NCBI GenBank assembly: GCA_050486265.1
Contig: JBJHCY010000011.1
Coordinates: forward strand, 1-64,000
Length of the DNA stretch: 64,000 nucleotides
Origin: SLFH01 sp050486265
Lineage (GTDB): Bacteria; Planctomycetota; Phycisphaerae; Phycisphaerales; UBA1924
Direction: 5' to 3'
A program made the position numbers and the translations under genes. Below the pieces are notes generated by a model that was given only the letters and a program-made list of their open reading frames with translations, did not search any database and was not told the DNA's origin. Below are positions 37,194-46,134 of the stretch, piece by piece (the first letter of the stretch is position 1; each line of letters begins with the position of its first letter).

Positions 37194-37898
37194 ATGGATG
37201 GCTCGATCAACAAGGCGTGGGGAGGGCTCTTGGCGGCCTGCCTGCTGGGGGCGTTTCTCTGCGGCTGCGCCCGCACCCGGCCTGCGCCGGTCGCTCGCGA
37301 GGAACCGATCCGCGTCTCGATGATCGTCGAGAATGTCTTCACGCCGTCGGAGCCCTCGGGCATGACCGAGGCCGACGCGGTCCGCCGGGCGCTGCGCGAA
37401 GCGGGGGCGACGGAGATCGAGGACTACCCGACGGGTTCGGCGGTCCGCCTGGCCGACGGGCGGGCCCAGAGCCACGCGTACAACTTCACAGCGCCCGACT
37501 TCCGCACGCTCGAACGGGCGCACAGAGCCGTGCTGGCGCTCCGCGGGCGCGAGTTTCACCGGCGCGTCTTCGACCCGGCGACGGCCCGCTTCACGCTCGC
37601 CTACTCGCGCCCGATGGCCGACAGCGCGTTCCTCTCGGAGCTCTCGGGCACGGCGTCGCGCGGATCGGTCGTCTTCATTTACGACCACAACGACCCCGAC
37701 CCCAAGCGCGTCGATGTCGGCGCGCGCGGCGACTGGTCCGTTCGGCTCAGCCCGCGCACCGGCTATCAATACTTCTACGGCTTCATCGAAGACGCCTCGG
37801 GCCGACGCACCGGCTTCTTCCGCCACAGGATCGACTCGAACACGCGGGAAGAGCTGACGGCCGAGGCGTTCCACCGGTTGCGGCTGACGCAGCAGTAG
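37194..37898 (+). CDS. Lipoprotein of unknown function
   Basis: 234 residues. Signal WGGLLAACLLGAFLCGC ends at the lipidated cysteine. The mature part has an alpha/beta pattern (RVSMIVENVFTPS, EADAVRRALREAGATEIEDY) and a C-terminal beta-rich portion ending GYQYFYGFIEDASGRRTGFFRHRI. Not recognised. ATG at 37194 is preferred over an upstream start that would lie inside the promoter region. A GA-rich repeat follows the stop codon directly. Confidence 0.65.
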   Translation: MDGSINKAWGGLLAACLLGAFLCGCARTRPAPVAREEPIRVSMIVENVFTPSEPSGMTEADAVRRALREAGATEIEDYPTGSAVRLADGRAQSHAYNFTAPDFRTLERAHRAVLALRGREFHRRVFDPATARFTLAYSRPMADSAFLSELSGTASRGSVVFIYDHNDPDPKRVDVGARGDWSVRLSPRTGYQYFYGFIEDASGRRTGFFRHRIDSNTREELTAEAFHRLRLTQQ

Positions 37899-37923
37899 GG
37901 GAAGAGACGGAGAGACGGAGAGA
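37898..37923 (+). repeat. 26-bp GA-rich dispersed repeat, copy 2
   Basis: Identical to 8026-8051 on the other strand. It begins with the last base of the TAG stop of the lipoprotein gene, as copy 1 begins right after a TGA stop. Confidence 0.7.
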
Positions 37924-37952
37924 TGTGTGGGGTTTGAAGGAGTTTGCAATTG

Positions 37953-38723
37953 ATGGCGGAGCTTGAAGGACGGATCGCGATTGTCACCGGGGCTTCGGCG
38001 GGGATCGGGGAGGCGACGGCGCGGACGCTGTCGGCCTCCGGCGCCCGCGTCGTGCTCAACGCACGGCGCAAGGAGCGGCTGGACGAGCTTGTCAAGGAGT
38101 TCGGCGGGCCGACGCGGGCCGTCAGCGTCCCCGGCGACGCGGCCGATCCTGAGCTGATCGAACAGATGTTCGCCGAGGCGGGCTCGCGCTTCGGCGCCGC
38201 GCCGGACCTTGTGGTGGTCAACGCCGGGCGAGGGCTCGGCGGCTCGGTGGTGACCTCCGACGACTCCAAGTGGGAGGAGATGGTCCGTCTCAATCTCGTC
38301 GGTGCGGCGAGGCTCATCCGGGCCGCGGCGATCCGCATGACCGAGGGCTTCGACCCCAGATCCTGGCAGAAGACGCCGCGCGACATCGTCGTGCTCGGCT
38401 CGACCGTCGGGCGTCACATCTCGCCCTTCAGCTCGATGTACGGCGCCAGCAAGTTCGGCGTGAACTCGCTGGCCGAGGCGGCGAGGCGGGAGCTCGGGCC
38501 CAAGGGCGTCCGCGTGACCCTCGTCGAGCCGGGGATCGTCGTCAGCGAGTTCCAGGCCGGGGCGGGGTACGACGAGGCGTGGTTCTCGCAGATGGCCGAG
38601 AAGTTCGGGCCCCTGCTGGAACCGGCCGACATCGCCGAGACGATCCGCTACATCGTCGCCCAGCCGGCGCGGATCCACATCAACGATGTTGTGATCCGGG
38701 CCACGAGGCAGGAATATCCCTGA
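37953..38723 (+). CDS. Short-chain dehydrogenase/reductase
   Basis: 256-residue classical SDR. The cofactor motif TGASAGIG is near residues 11-18, with NARRKERL suggesting NADPH preference, NAGRGLGG in the middle and the active-site set S-MYGASK. AAGGAG at 37937-37942 supports ATG 37953. Similar to enzymes of the YdfG/serine-dehydrogenase type. Substrate unknown. Confidence 0.88.
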   Translation: MAELEGRIAIVTGASAGIGEATARTLSASGARVVLNARRKERLDELVKEFGGPTRAVSVPGDAADPELIEQMFAEAGSRFGAAPDLVVVNAGRGLGGSVVTSDDSKWEEMVRLNLVGAARLIRAAAIRMTEGFDPRSWQKTPRDIVVLGSTVGRHISPFSSMYGASKFGVNSLAEAARRELGPKGVRVTLVEPGIVVSEFQAGAGYDEAWFSQMAEKFGPLLEPADIAETIRYIVAQPARIHINDVVIRATRQEYP

Positions 38724-38865
38724 GCGGTGTGTTCCGACCGACCCCGCCCGATTTCTCGCCCTTGCATGCCGCTATTGTTGGGGCTGGTCCGGCGGCCGTC
38801 GGCGGTGTTTCGCTCGGCGGGGCCGTTCTCCCGAGGCGGGCTTGTCAAGCGAGCCCGATTCATCG

Positions 38866-39468
38866 ATGCAAAGTCTGATCGCCGAGAACGGCCCCGTTGA
38901 GACGGCGCAGATGGCCCTGTGGATCTGCTCGTCGCTGCTGGCGTCGGGTGTCTTCCTCTTCCGAAAGCGTCCGCGCGAGCGGTTCTTTGCCGGGTGGCTT
39001 GCGCTCGTCTCGGCGCTCGCGGCGTTCCGCGAGGCCGACGGGCACATCCTGCTCAACCCCGAGGTGCTCGGCTCGTGGGGCGTGCGCTACAGGATCGACT
39101 GGTGGCTGAGCCTCGACGCCCCCGTCCTGCCCCGCCTGCTCTGGGCGGCTTTGGCGGTGCTGATCGTGGTGGGGCTCGTGCTGCCGATCGCCAAGGCCTC
39201 GCCCCGCTCGGTCGAGTTGCTCAAAGGTCGCGACAGGGCGTGGTGGCTCTTTGCGATCGCCGCGGCGGCGCTCTTCGCCGGCTACGCGTTCGACGACCTG
39301 CTCGGACGCGGGCAGTTCGTCGCCCCGATCTACACCCAGTCGGCCGAGGAGTTTTCTGAACTCGTCGGCGCCGTGCTGTTTCTCGTGGCGGTGGGGCTGA
39401 CGGTCCGCCTCTCGCTCACGACGCGCGAGCGGATGGCCCGCCAGCGACTGCAACCCGCCCCGGCCTGA
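38866..39468 (+). CDS. Multi-pass membrane protein of unknown function
   Basis: 200 residues with about five hydrophobic segments (MALWICSSLLASGVFLF, FFAGWLALVSALAAF, LLWAALAVLIVVGLVLPI, WWLFAIAAAALFAGYAF, LVGAVLFLVAVGLTV). Acidic residues FDDLLGRGQF and ESxE-type residues lie between helices. Not recognised. Start taken at ATG 38866; a TTG 24 bases upstream is possible. Confidence 0.65.
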   Translation: MQSLIAENGPVETAQMALWICSSLLASGVFLFRKRPRERFFAGWLALVSALAAFREADGHILLNPEVLGSWGVRYRIDWWLSLDAPVLPRLLWAALAVLIVVGLVLPIAKASPRSVELLKGRDRAWWLFAIAAAALFAGYAFDDLLGRGQFVAPIYTQSAEEFSELVGAVLFLVAVGLTVRLSLTTRERMARQRLQPAPA

Positions 39469-39502
39469 GCCTCGCCCAGCCGGCCGAGTCCAGACAAGAA
39501 TT

Positions 39503-39525
39503 GAGCCCGCCGATCAGGCGGGCTC
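39503..39525. terminator. Terminator between convergent genes
   Basis: Nine-pair perfect stem 39503-39511 with 39517-39525 around GATCA, with AATTCTTG following on the minus strand. Confidence 0.6.
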
Positions 39526-39561
39526 TCTCGAGGCATACGCGCGGTGTCGGTTTTGCGGGGG

Positions 39562-40953
39562 TTACGGGAAGATCCCGCGGACGCGGTAGACGGCGCCGAG
39601 GTGCTCCATCGCCGAGCAATAGGCGGCCTGACGCAAAGAGACATCGAACTTCTGCTTGGCGACGAGGGTGCGCCGGGCGGCCATGACCATGATGCGGTTG
39701 AGCTCGGCGTCGACCTTTTCTTCGTCCCACATGTGGTAGGTCTTGTTCTGGACCCACTCGAAGTACGAGACGGTGACGCCGCCGGCGTTGGCGAGGATGT
39801 CGGGGATGCACGGGATGCCGCGCTTTTCGAGGACCGCGTCGCCCTCGGGGGTGACCGGGCCGTTTGCGCCCTCTGCGATGAGGCGGCAGTTGATGTAGGA
39901 GGCCTCCTCGGCCTTGATCATCTGCTCGAGTGCGGCGGGGATGAAGACATCGACGCGTGTCTTGTAGAAGTCTTCGAGGCTGATCGCCTGTGCGCCCTTG
40001 GAGGTGTCCTTTCCCGAGCCCGTGGTCTTGTGGGCCTTTTCGAAGCCGGCGATCGAGCCGTGCTCCTGGCAATAGGCGGTCAGAGCCTCGGTGTCGAAAC
40101 CGTCCTCGTTGAGCAGGCAGCCCGAGTGGTCCATGACCGCGACGATCTTGGCGCCGAGCTTCTGGAGGATGCGGCCGGCCCATGAGCCGACATTGCCCCA
40201 GCCCTGGACGCTGACGCGCATGTCCTCGATCGGGATGCCGAAGTTGGGGAGCATCTCGACGAGGACATCGACGACGCCCTGTCCTGTGGCCTTGTTGCGT
40301 CCGAGCGAGCCGCCGATCTCGACGGGCTTGCCTGTGACGACGCGCATGCCGTCGGTGCTGGTGCGGTCGTTGGTGGACATCTGGTATGTGTCGGCGATCC
40401 AGGCCATGACCTGGGCGTTGGTGCCGACATCGGGCGCGGGGATGTCGTAGTCCGGGCCGATGACATGCTGGATGGCGCTGGTGAAGCGTCTGGCGACGCG
40501 TTCGAGTTCGTCGACGGACATCTCACGCGGGTTGCACTTGACACCGCCCTTGGCGCCGCCGAGCGGGATGCGGACGAGCGCGCACTTGAGGGTCATCATG
40601 AGCGCGAGCGACTTGACATCGTCGAGGTGGACATCGGGATGGAATCGGAGGCCGCCCTTGAAGGGGCCCAGCGCGTTGTTGTGCTGGACGCGGTAGCCCT
40701 TGAAGAGATGGTGGTGCCCGTCGTTCATCTTGACGGGGAAGTGGACCATGAGCTCGTTCTTCGGCTGCGCGAGGATGATCTTCACGCGGTGACGCAGCCC
40801 GACCACCTCTGCGCCTTCGAGCATGGTGGCGACCGTCTGCGTGTACATGTTGTCGGGGTCTTTGGGGAAGTTCAGCTCGTCGAAGATCGGGTCCCACGCT
40901 GCCGTTGAACCCTGTTTCGCGTCGGTCGACGCGTTTGTCGCGGTCGTGCTCAT
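39562..40953 (-). CDS. gdhA: Glutamate dehydrogenase (Glu/Leu/Phe/Val family), copy 2
   Basis: 463-residue dehydrogenase, a paralogue of 12028-13293. GPFKGGLRFHPDVHLDDV, LKCALVRIPLGGAKGGV and VQGWGNVGSWAGRIL are the substrate and nucleotide motifs; the C-terminal ILANAGGVTVSYFEWVQNK is shared with copy 1. It is about 40 residues longer, mainly at the N-terminus. The two may differ in cofactor or direction; not decidable from sequence. No clear Shine-Dalgarno sequence. Confidence 0.92.
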   Translation of the reverse strand: MSTTATNASTDAKQGSTAAWDPIFDELNFPKDPDNMYTQTVATMLEGAEVVGLRHRVKIILAQPKNELMVHFPVKMNDGHHHLFKGYRVQHNNALGPFKGGLRFHPDVHLDDVKSLALMMTLKCALVRIPLGGAKGGVKCNPREMSVDELERVARRFTSAIQHVIGPDYDIPAPDVGTNAQVMAWIADTYQMSTNDRTSTDGMRVVTGKPVEIGGSLGRNKATGQGVVDVLVEMLPNFGIPIEDMRVSVQGWGNVGSWAGRILQKLGAKIVAVMDHSGCLLNEDGFDTEALTAYCQEHGSIAGFEKAHKTTGSGKDTSKGAQAISLEDFYKTRVDVFIPAALEQMIKAEEASYINCRLIAEGANGPVTPEGDAVLEKRGIPCIPDILANAGGVTVSYFEWVQNKTYHMWDEEKVDAELNRIMVMAARRTLVAKQKFDVSLRQAAYCSAMEHLGAVYRVRGIFP

Positions 40954-41231
40954 GGCGTTGTCTGCTCTCGCTGAATGCCCCGTGACCTGACCGGGCGCGG
41001 ATGCCGCATCGGGTGCCCGAACGGATAACGAGCCTGTCTGCCGCGGACACCCGGGAGCGGAGACCGGCGTAACCCAACTCTAGCCCCCATCGACCGAATC
41101 GGGGCGGAAGTGCATCCTTCTCGATCGCGGTTGCCCGGACCGCTAACCTCCGCTCCGGGGGAGTCTCGTGAGCCGGGTGATCCTGACTCGGAAGCGAACC
41201 CGCCGCGGCTGTCGCGGCGTCGGAGGAAGCC

Positions 41232-41612
41232 GTGATCCTGTACCTCGCGTCGGACCTGATCTGGGCGACGAAAATCAAGGGTGTGGCCGAGCACCTCGGC
41301 CTCCCTTGCCGCCCGGTAAGAACCCCCGAGATGCTCGAAGCCCGCCTGGCCGACAGCGATGTTGCGGCGGTACTCCTGGACCTTGAAAAACCCGACGAGG
41401 CGCTGGCGATGATCGCCCGCCTGCGGGGCGACGGGGCGAGTGAACAGGACCAGAAAATCCGGGTCGTCGCGTTCGGTCCCCATGTGTTGGTCGAGCTCTT
41501 CCAACAGGCCCGCGACGCGGGGGCCGACGAGGTGCTCGCCCGGGGCGTCCTGGACCGGAACATGCCCGAGATCCTGCTCACGCTCGCCGGGCGTGGCGGC
41601 GCGAGGAACTGA
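41232..41612 (+). CDS. Degenerate receiver-like protein
   Basis: 126 residues with the alpha/beta rhythm of a CheY-like receiver. The third strand ends VAAVLLDLEKPDEA, where an aspartate sits at the phospho-acceptor place, but the acidic pair at the first strand (ILYLASDLIW) and the late lysine are not obvious. GTG start at 41232 has GGAGG at 41222-41226. Possibly a non-phosphorylated partner-binding domain. Confidence 0.6.
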   Translation: MILYLASDLIWATKIKGVAEHLGLPCRPVRTPEMLEARLADSDVAAVLLDLEKPDEALAMIARLRGDGASEQDQKIRVVAFGPHVLVELFQQARDAGADEVLARGVLDRNMPEILLTLAGRGGARN

Positions 41613-41942
41613 TTCGCGCGTCCAGCGGGTTCTGGCGTCGGGTTTATTGCGTAGGCGCTGCCGAGCCCGGGGGCGGGTCCGGGCGATGAGGCGCCGAGAA
41701 TTTGGGTCCGAAGTATAGGGTTCGTGCCGCCGCAGGACCTATGATCTAGGCCAGTCTTGACGGGTCGGGCCGGGAGTCGCTCCGCGTGTTGCGGGGCCCG
41801 GCAAAGAAACACGATGAGTCAGCCGCCCCAGAGCGGGCAGGCCCCTCCCGGTGTTCGGGCGGGGCCATCCGCGGCGTGAAGGCTTCCCGCAATTGCCGAC
41901 CCGGCGGGAGCGATCGCGTCCGCGGCACGAGAGAAACGGTCC
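41613..41942. other. 330-bp gap before rpsA with a possible -10 and a leader hairpin
   Basis: No gene seen. It holds a TATGAT at 41740-41745 that could be a -10 element, with no good -35. A GC-rich hairpin lies at 41840-41866 (GGCCCC with GGGGCC, plus CCC with GGG inside) in what would be the rpsA leader, a plausible site for S1 autoregulation. Confidence 0.35.
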
Positions 41943-43721
41943 ATGATTGACGAAACACTGATCGCATCGCTGAAGATCCAGGACGAGGATATCGAGTCCA
42001 TGCTCCGTTCCAGCCTCGGCGACGACGCCGCGGGCGGGAACATGGACGCTGTCATCGGCGACGCGATCGAGGATGTCTCGCCCGGCAAGCTGCTCAAGGG
42101 CAAGGTGATCGGCTTCGCCGGCGACGATGTGGTTGTCGAGGTCGGGCTCAAGAGCGAGGGTCTGATCCCGCGCGAGGAGTTCGCCGAGCTGTCGCAGAAC
42201 ATCGCGGTGGGCGACACGGTCGATGTGCTGCTCGAATCGATGGAGGGCGAGGGCGGGCTGATCCAGCTCTCCAGGCGTAAGGCCGAGCGTCAGATCAACT
42301 GGCAGCGGATCATCGACACCACCAAGGAAGGGGACGCGGTCGAGGGGACCGTGATGCGCAAGATCAAGGGCGGGCTGCTCGTCGACATCGGCGTGCCGGT
42401 TTTCCTGCCCGCCTCGCAGGTGGACATCCGGCGTCCGGGCGAGATCGGCGAGTACATCGGGCGCAAGATCCGGGCGCAGATCCTCAAGATCGACCAGGAA
42501 CGGCGCAACATCGTCATCAGCCGTCGCAAGCTGATCGAGGAGGAGCGCGAGGCGGCGAAGAAGCGTCTGCTCTCGACGATCAACGAGGGCGACACCGTCC
42601 GCGGCACCGTCAAGAACATCGCCGACTTCGGCGCGTTCGTCGACCTCGGCGGCATCGACGGCCTCCTGCACATCACCGACATGTCGTGGGGCAGGGTCAA
42701 CCACCCCTCCGAGATCGTCAGGATCGACGAGCAGATCGAGGTGCGGATCCTCAACATCGACATGGACAAAGAGAAGATCGCCCTGGGGCTGAAGCAGAAA
42801 GAGCCCAGCCCCTGGGAGGAGATCGAGGGCAAGTACCCCGTCGGCAGCCGCGTCAAGGGCGAGGTCGTCAGCCTCATGTCCTACGGCTGCTTCGTGCGTC
42901 TTGAGGACGGGATCGAGGGCCTGGTCCACATCTCCGAGATGTCCTGGACCAAGCGCATCAACCACCCGTCGGAGATGGTCCAGCCGGGCGATCCCGTCGA
43001 TGTGGTCGTGCTCGACATCGACAAGAACAAGCAGGAGATCAGCCTCGGCATGAAGCAGACCGAGGTGAACCCCTGGGAGCTCGTCTCCGAGAAGTACCCC
43101 CCCGGAACCATCATCGAGGGCGTGGTCCGCAACCTGGCCAACTACGGCGCCTTCGTCGAGATCGAGCCGGGCATCGACGGCCTTCTGCACATCTCCGACA
43201 TGTCGTGGACCAAGAAGGTCACCCACCCCAACGAGCTGCTCAAGAAGGGCGACATGGTCAAGTGCGTCGTCCTCGATGTCGACCAGTCCAAGCAGCGGAT
43301 CAGCCTGGGTGTCAAGCAGCTCACCGAGGACCCGTGGCTCGAGGCCATCCCCTCGGCCTACCAGCCGGGCATGGTCGTCCGCGGCGCCGTCACGAAGATC
43401 ACCAACTTCGGCGTCTTCGTCGAGCTCGAAGACGACCTCGAAGGCCTGCTGCACATCTCCGAGCTGGCCGACCACAAGGTCGAGAACCCGCAGGATGTCG
43501 TCAAGGCCGGCGAGGAGATCGATGTGAAGATCCTCCGCGTCGACATCAACGACCGCAAGATCGGCCTCTCACTCAAGCGCGCCCAGTGGGGCGACGCCGG
43601 AGACTACTCCGAGGGCGGAGGTCAGGGCGGTCAGGGCGGCGGCCCGTCGGACTTCGGCGGCCCGGCCCGCGGCGGCATGGACGAGCACGGCTCCATGGGC
43701 ACCGACAAGATCTCGTTCTGA
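41943..43721 (+). CDS. rpsA: 30S ribosomal protein S1
   Basis: 592-residue S1 with six S1 RNA-binding repeats. Domains 3 to 6 share the strong form GxxVxGxVxxxxxFGxFVxLxxxxxGLLHIS, starting at about residues 218, 303, 388 and 473; domains 1 and 2 (about 50 and 135) are weaker, as in proteobacterial S1. The last 45 residues are Gly/Gln-rich and acidic. It brings mRNA to the 30S subunit. A clear terminator follows. Confidence 0.95.
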   Translation: MIDETLIASLKIQDEDIESMLRSSLGDDAAGGNMDAVIGDAIEDVSPGKLLKGKVIGFAGDDVVVEVGLKSEGLIPREEFAELSQNIAVGDTVDVLLESMEGEGGLIQLSRRKAERQINWQRIIDTTKEGDAVEGTVMRKIKGGLLVDIGVPVFLPASQVDIRRPGEIGEYIGRKIRAQILKIDQERRNIVISRRKLIEEEREAAKKRLLSTINEGDTVRGTVKNIADFGAFVDLGGIDGLLHITDMSWGRVNHPSEIVRIDEQIEVRILNIDMDKEKIALGLKQKEPSPWEEIEGKYPVGSRVKGEVVSLMSYGCFVRLEDGIEGLVHISEMSWTKRINHPSEMVQPGDPVDVVVLDIDKNKQEISLGMKQTEVNPWELVSEKYPPGTIIEGVVRNLANYGAFVEIEPGIDGLLHISDMSWTKKVTHPNELLKKGDMVKCVVLDVDQSKQRISLGVKQLTEDPWLEAIPSAYQPGMVVRGAVTKITNFGVFVELEDDLEGLLHISELADHKVENPQDVVKAGEEIDVKILRVDINDRKIGLSLKRAQWGDAGDYSEGGGQGGQGGGPSDFGGPARGGMDEHGSMGTDKISF

Positions 43722-43764
43722 TCCGGATTTCCAAGCCCGATCCGTCGCATTTGTGCGCACAAAC

Positions 43765-43794
43765 ACACCCGGCCCGATGGGGCCGGGTGTTTTC
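43765..43794 (+). terminator. rpsA intrinsic terminator
   Basis: Eleven-pair stem 43765-43775 with 43780-43790, four-base loop, then TTTT. Confidence 0.85.
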
Positions 43795-43896
43795 ATTGAC
43801 TCGGTGGGTGTATCTTCCCCGTCGGCGCGGCAGGGCCGGCAGCGGGGAGGGTTGTGGGGCGAGCGTCGGGAGGCGGTCGTTCGGGGGGGCGGGTGC

Positions 43897-43977
43897 TCAG
43901 CACATGGCCAGGAAACAGAACAGACACAGCATCGACAGCTTCCGACGGTGCGTGGTGACGCGAATGATGTTTTCCAT
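43897..43977 (-). CDS. Possible 26-residue hydrophobic small protein
   Basis: Short frame starting MENIIRVTTHRRKLSML and ending in a Leu/Phe/Cys-rich stretch of about ten residues. A weak AAAGG lies about eight bases before the ATG. Its basic head and hydrophobic tail would suit a membrane micropeptide or leader peptide. Supported only by this composition. Confidence 0.2.
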   Translation of the reverse strand: MENIIRVTTHRRKLSMLCLFCFLAMC

Positions 43978-44137
43978 GATCGGACCTTTTCTTCAGTTGT
44001 GCTTCCGGTTGTCTGCGGGTCATGGTTCAACCCGCGTGCCAGCCCGGGTCGGGGGGGCGGCGCCCCCGACAGTCGGGCCCGGGACGGGGAGGTGGTCCGA
44101 GAATACCCGATCTGCGCGACCGAGTGGGCGGCGCGTG

Positions 44138-45973
44138 ATGCGTTCGGGCAACACGCCGTGTCGCTCCGACGCACCGTGCTTGGGGGGGTGGGGTCTGGCT
44201 TTGGGTTTGGCTTTGGCGTGGACGGCGGCGCTGGCCTGCGGGCCCAGCGCAAGCGCGGTCTCCGCCGACACCGGCGCGCCGTCGGCCGGGGAGGCCCAGC
44301 GGGTGTATGCCCAGGCCCGGACGGCGGTCGAGGCCTGGGACCCGACTGTCGTGGAGGAGATGGATCTGCCCGGCCCCGTGTCGATCACGCTGCGTCTTGA
44401 GGGCGGGGTGTTGGCCCGGGCGGTGGTCGCCGAGGGGGGGCCGCAAGCCGTGCGCGAGGCGATGAGTGTGCTGATGGAGCGGGCGGAGAGCCGGCTGCCG
44501 TTTGCCAAGGACGCGACCTGGCCCGAGCCGGTCCGGCGGCTCTCGGGATTGATGCAGATCGGGGTGGAGCTTGGCGGGCCGTTGGTGCCGCTCTCGATCG
44601 AACAGCTCGCCGACGCGACGCTACAGATCTCGCCGGGCCTCGACGGCGTGGCGGTGCGGATCGGCGACCGGGCCGGGGCGGGCATGCCCTCGCGCATGCT
44701 CGAAGACGGGGTCGAGGCGGCGCTGGTGCTGCGTTCGCTCGTCAGCGAGCTGACCGGAGACCCGGCGCTGGGCGTCGTCGCGCCCGAGGAGCTGCGGCGT
44801 GAGCACGGCGTGCGCTTCTACCGCTTCGGCGTGACCCACCTCGCCCAGACCGAGCCGGGCTCGACGCCGGTGTTCCTGTTCCGCGGGGGGGAGGTGGTGC
44901 GGGGTTCGGAGCTGCGCGGGCGTGACCTGGTGGTCTTCGCCGAAGACCTCGCTCTGCACATGATGCTGCGCAAGCCCGAGGGTAAGGTCGGAGATGACCC
45001 GCTGGGCGGGACGCTCAGGCCGATCCAGGGGGTGTTTGAGAGCGAACGGGCGACGCCCCTGCAGCTCGCTCTCGCCGCTCTGGCGCTGGAACGACTGGCT
45101 TCGGACGAGCGGTACGATGCGGCGGTGCGGGCCGGGGCGAGGGAGTTTGTGCGTCGGCTGGCGCTGGCGGCCGCCGCGATCGGCGAGGGAGCGACGGACG
45201 AGGCATCCGCGTCGGTCTGGTCCGGCCTTCGGGCGTCGTCGGCGATGTTCGACGCGATGGCGGCCGGCGACGGGGTTCTCGATGCGTTTCTTCTGGAGTG
45301 CGATCGTGCGTGCGACGGGGCGCTGCGTCGTGCCGAGGCGCTGGGAGCGACGGTCCGCCCGGTGACGCTCTGGGCGCTCGCCACGCGTGCGCGAGCCGAC
45401 GAATCGCTGCGCCCGAGGGTTCGGCGGATGTTGCGGAGGTCGTGGTCGGAGACCGGCCCGGAGCGGTCCGTCTCGCTGCTGCCCTGGGCGGGGTGGGCGG
45501 AGTTGGCGATGGCGGAGGGCGGCGGCGAGGTGGAGGGCGAGGAGGCGCTGCGTCGGGCCCGGATGCTGGTGTGGATGCACCAACTCGACGCCGCAGACAC
45601 CGGGCGGGAGGCGCCGGACCTTGCGGGCGGAGTCGTGTTTACCGCGGGTGAGAACCCTCTGCCGACCTGGCACACGGTGCGGCCGGTCGCGTTCTTTGCG
45701 TCGATGCTCGGGGACCCTCGTCTGACCGATCGTGAGGAGGCGGGGCGAGAGGCTTCGCGCGTGCTGGCGTCGGTGCGTTTTCTGCGCCAGCTCTCGGTGC
45801 GTGAGGCGGAGGCGTACGCCCACCGGTACCGGCACCGATCGATGGGCGGCGTCCGGGCGGCCCTGTGGGACCAGCGGATGCCCCCCGAGGCGACGGCGAT
45901 GACGCTCATCACGGTCTGCGACACGCTCGACAGCCTTTCGAGGCTCGCCGCGGACGCCGACAACGGGGGCTGA
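44138..45973 (+). CDS. Large lipoprotein or exported helical protein
   Basis: 611 residues, not recognised. The start at 44138 places the helix WGLALGLALAWTAALAC near the N-terminus; the cysteine may be lipidated. The mature protein is mainly alpha-helical, rich in Ala, Glu and Arg, with segments such as LQLALAALALERLASDERY and RRMLRRSWSETGP that suggest helical repeats. A GTG three bases earlier is an alternative start. Confidence 0.65.
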   Translation: MRSGNTPCRSDAPCLGGWGLALGLALAWTAALACGPSASAVSADTGAPSAGEAQRVYAQARTAVEAWDPTVVEEMDLPGPVSITLRLEGGVLARAVVAEGGPQAVREAMSVLMERAESRLPFAKDATWPEPVRRLSGLMQIGVELGGPLVPLSIEQLADATLQISPGLDGVAVRIGDRAGAGMPSRMLEDGVEAALVLRSLVSELTGDPALGVVAPEELRREHGVRFYRFGVTHLAQTEPGSTPVFLFRGGEVVRGSELRGRDLVVFAEDLALHMMLRKPEGKVGDDPLGGTLRPIQGVFESERATPLQLALAALALERLASDERYDAAVRAGAREFVRRLALAAAAIGEGATDEASASVWSGLRASSAMFDAMAAGDGVLDAFLLECDRACDGALRRAEALGATVRPVTLWALATRARADESLRPRVRRMLRRSWSETGPERSVSLLPWAGWAELAMAEGGGEVEGEEALRRARMLVWMHQLDAADTGREAPDLAGGVVFTAGENPLPTWHTVRPVAFFASMLGDPRLTDREEAGREASRVLASVRFLRQLSVREAEAYAHRYRHRSMGGVRAALWDQRMPPEATAMTLITVCDTLDSLSRLAADADNGG

Positions 45974-46134
45974 GACGGGCGTTTTTCAAGGGGGCTTTGG
46001 CGGTGCTTGCGGGGCGGTTTGCGCGGGCGGCGGATAGGGGATTCCGGCGGGCTGTGCGCCTATGATTTTCGGCGTTTTTGGCCCTCGCGGCGCCCGATCC
46101 CGGGCGCGTCGGTGGGGCCTTTCGGAGATGCTGC

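Larger units (their letters stand above)
43722..44137. other. 416-bp gap after rpsA
   Basis: Contains the rpsA terminator (43765-43794) and a possible 26-codon minus-strand reading frame (43897-43977). Otherwise GC-rich sequence with no gene I can support. Confidence 0.5.
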
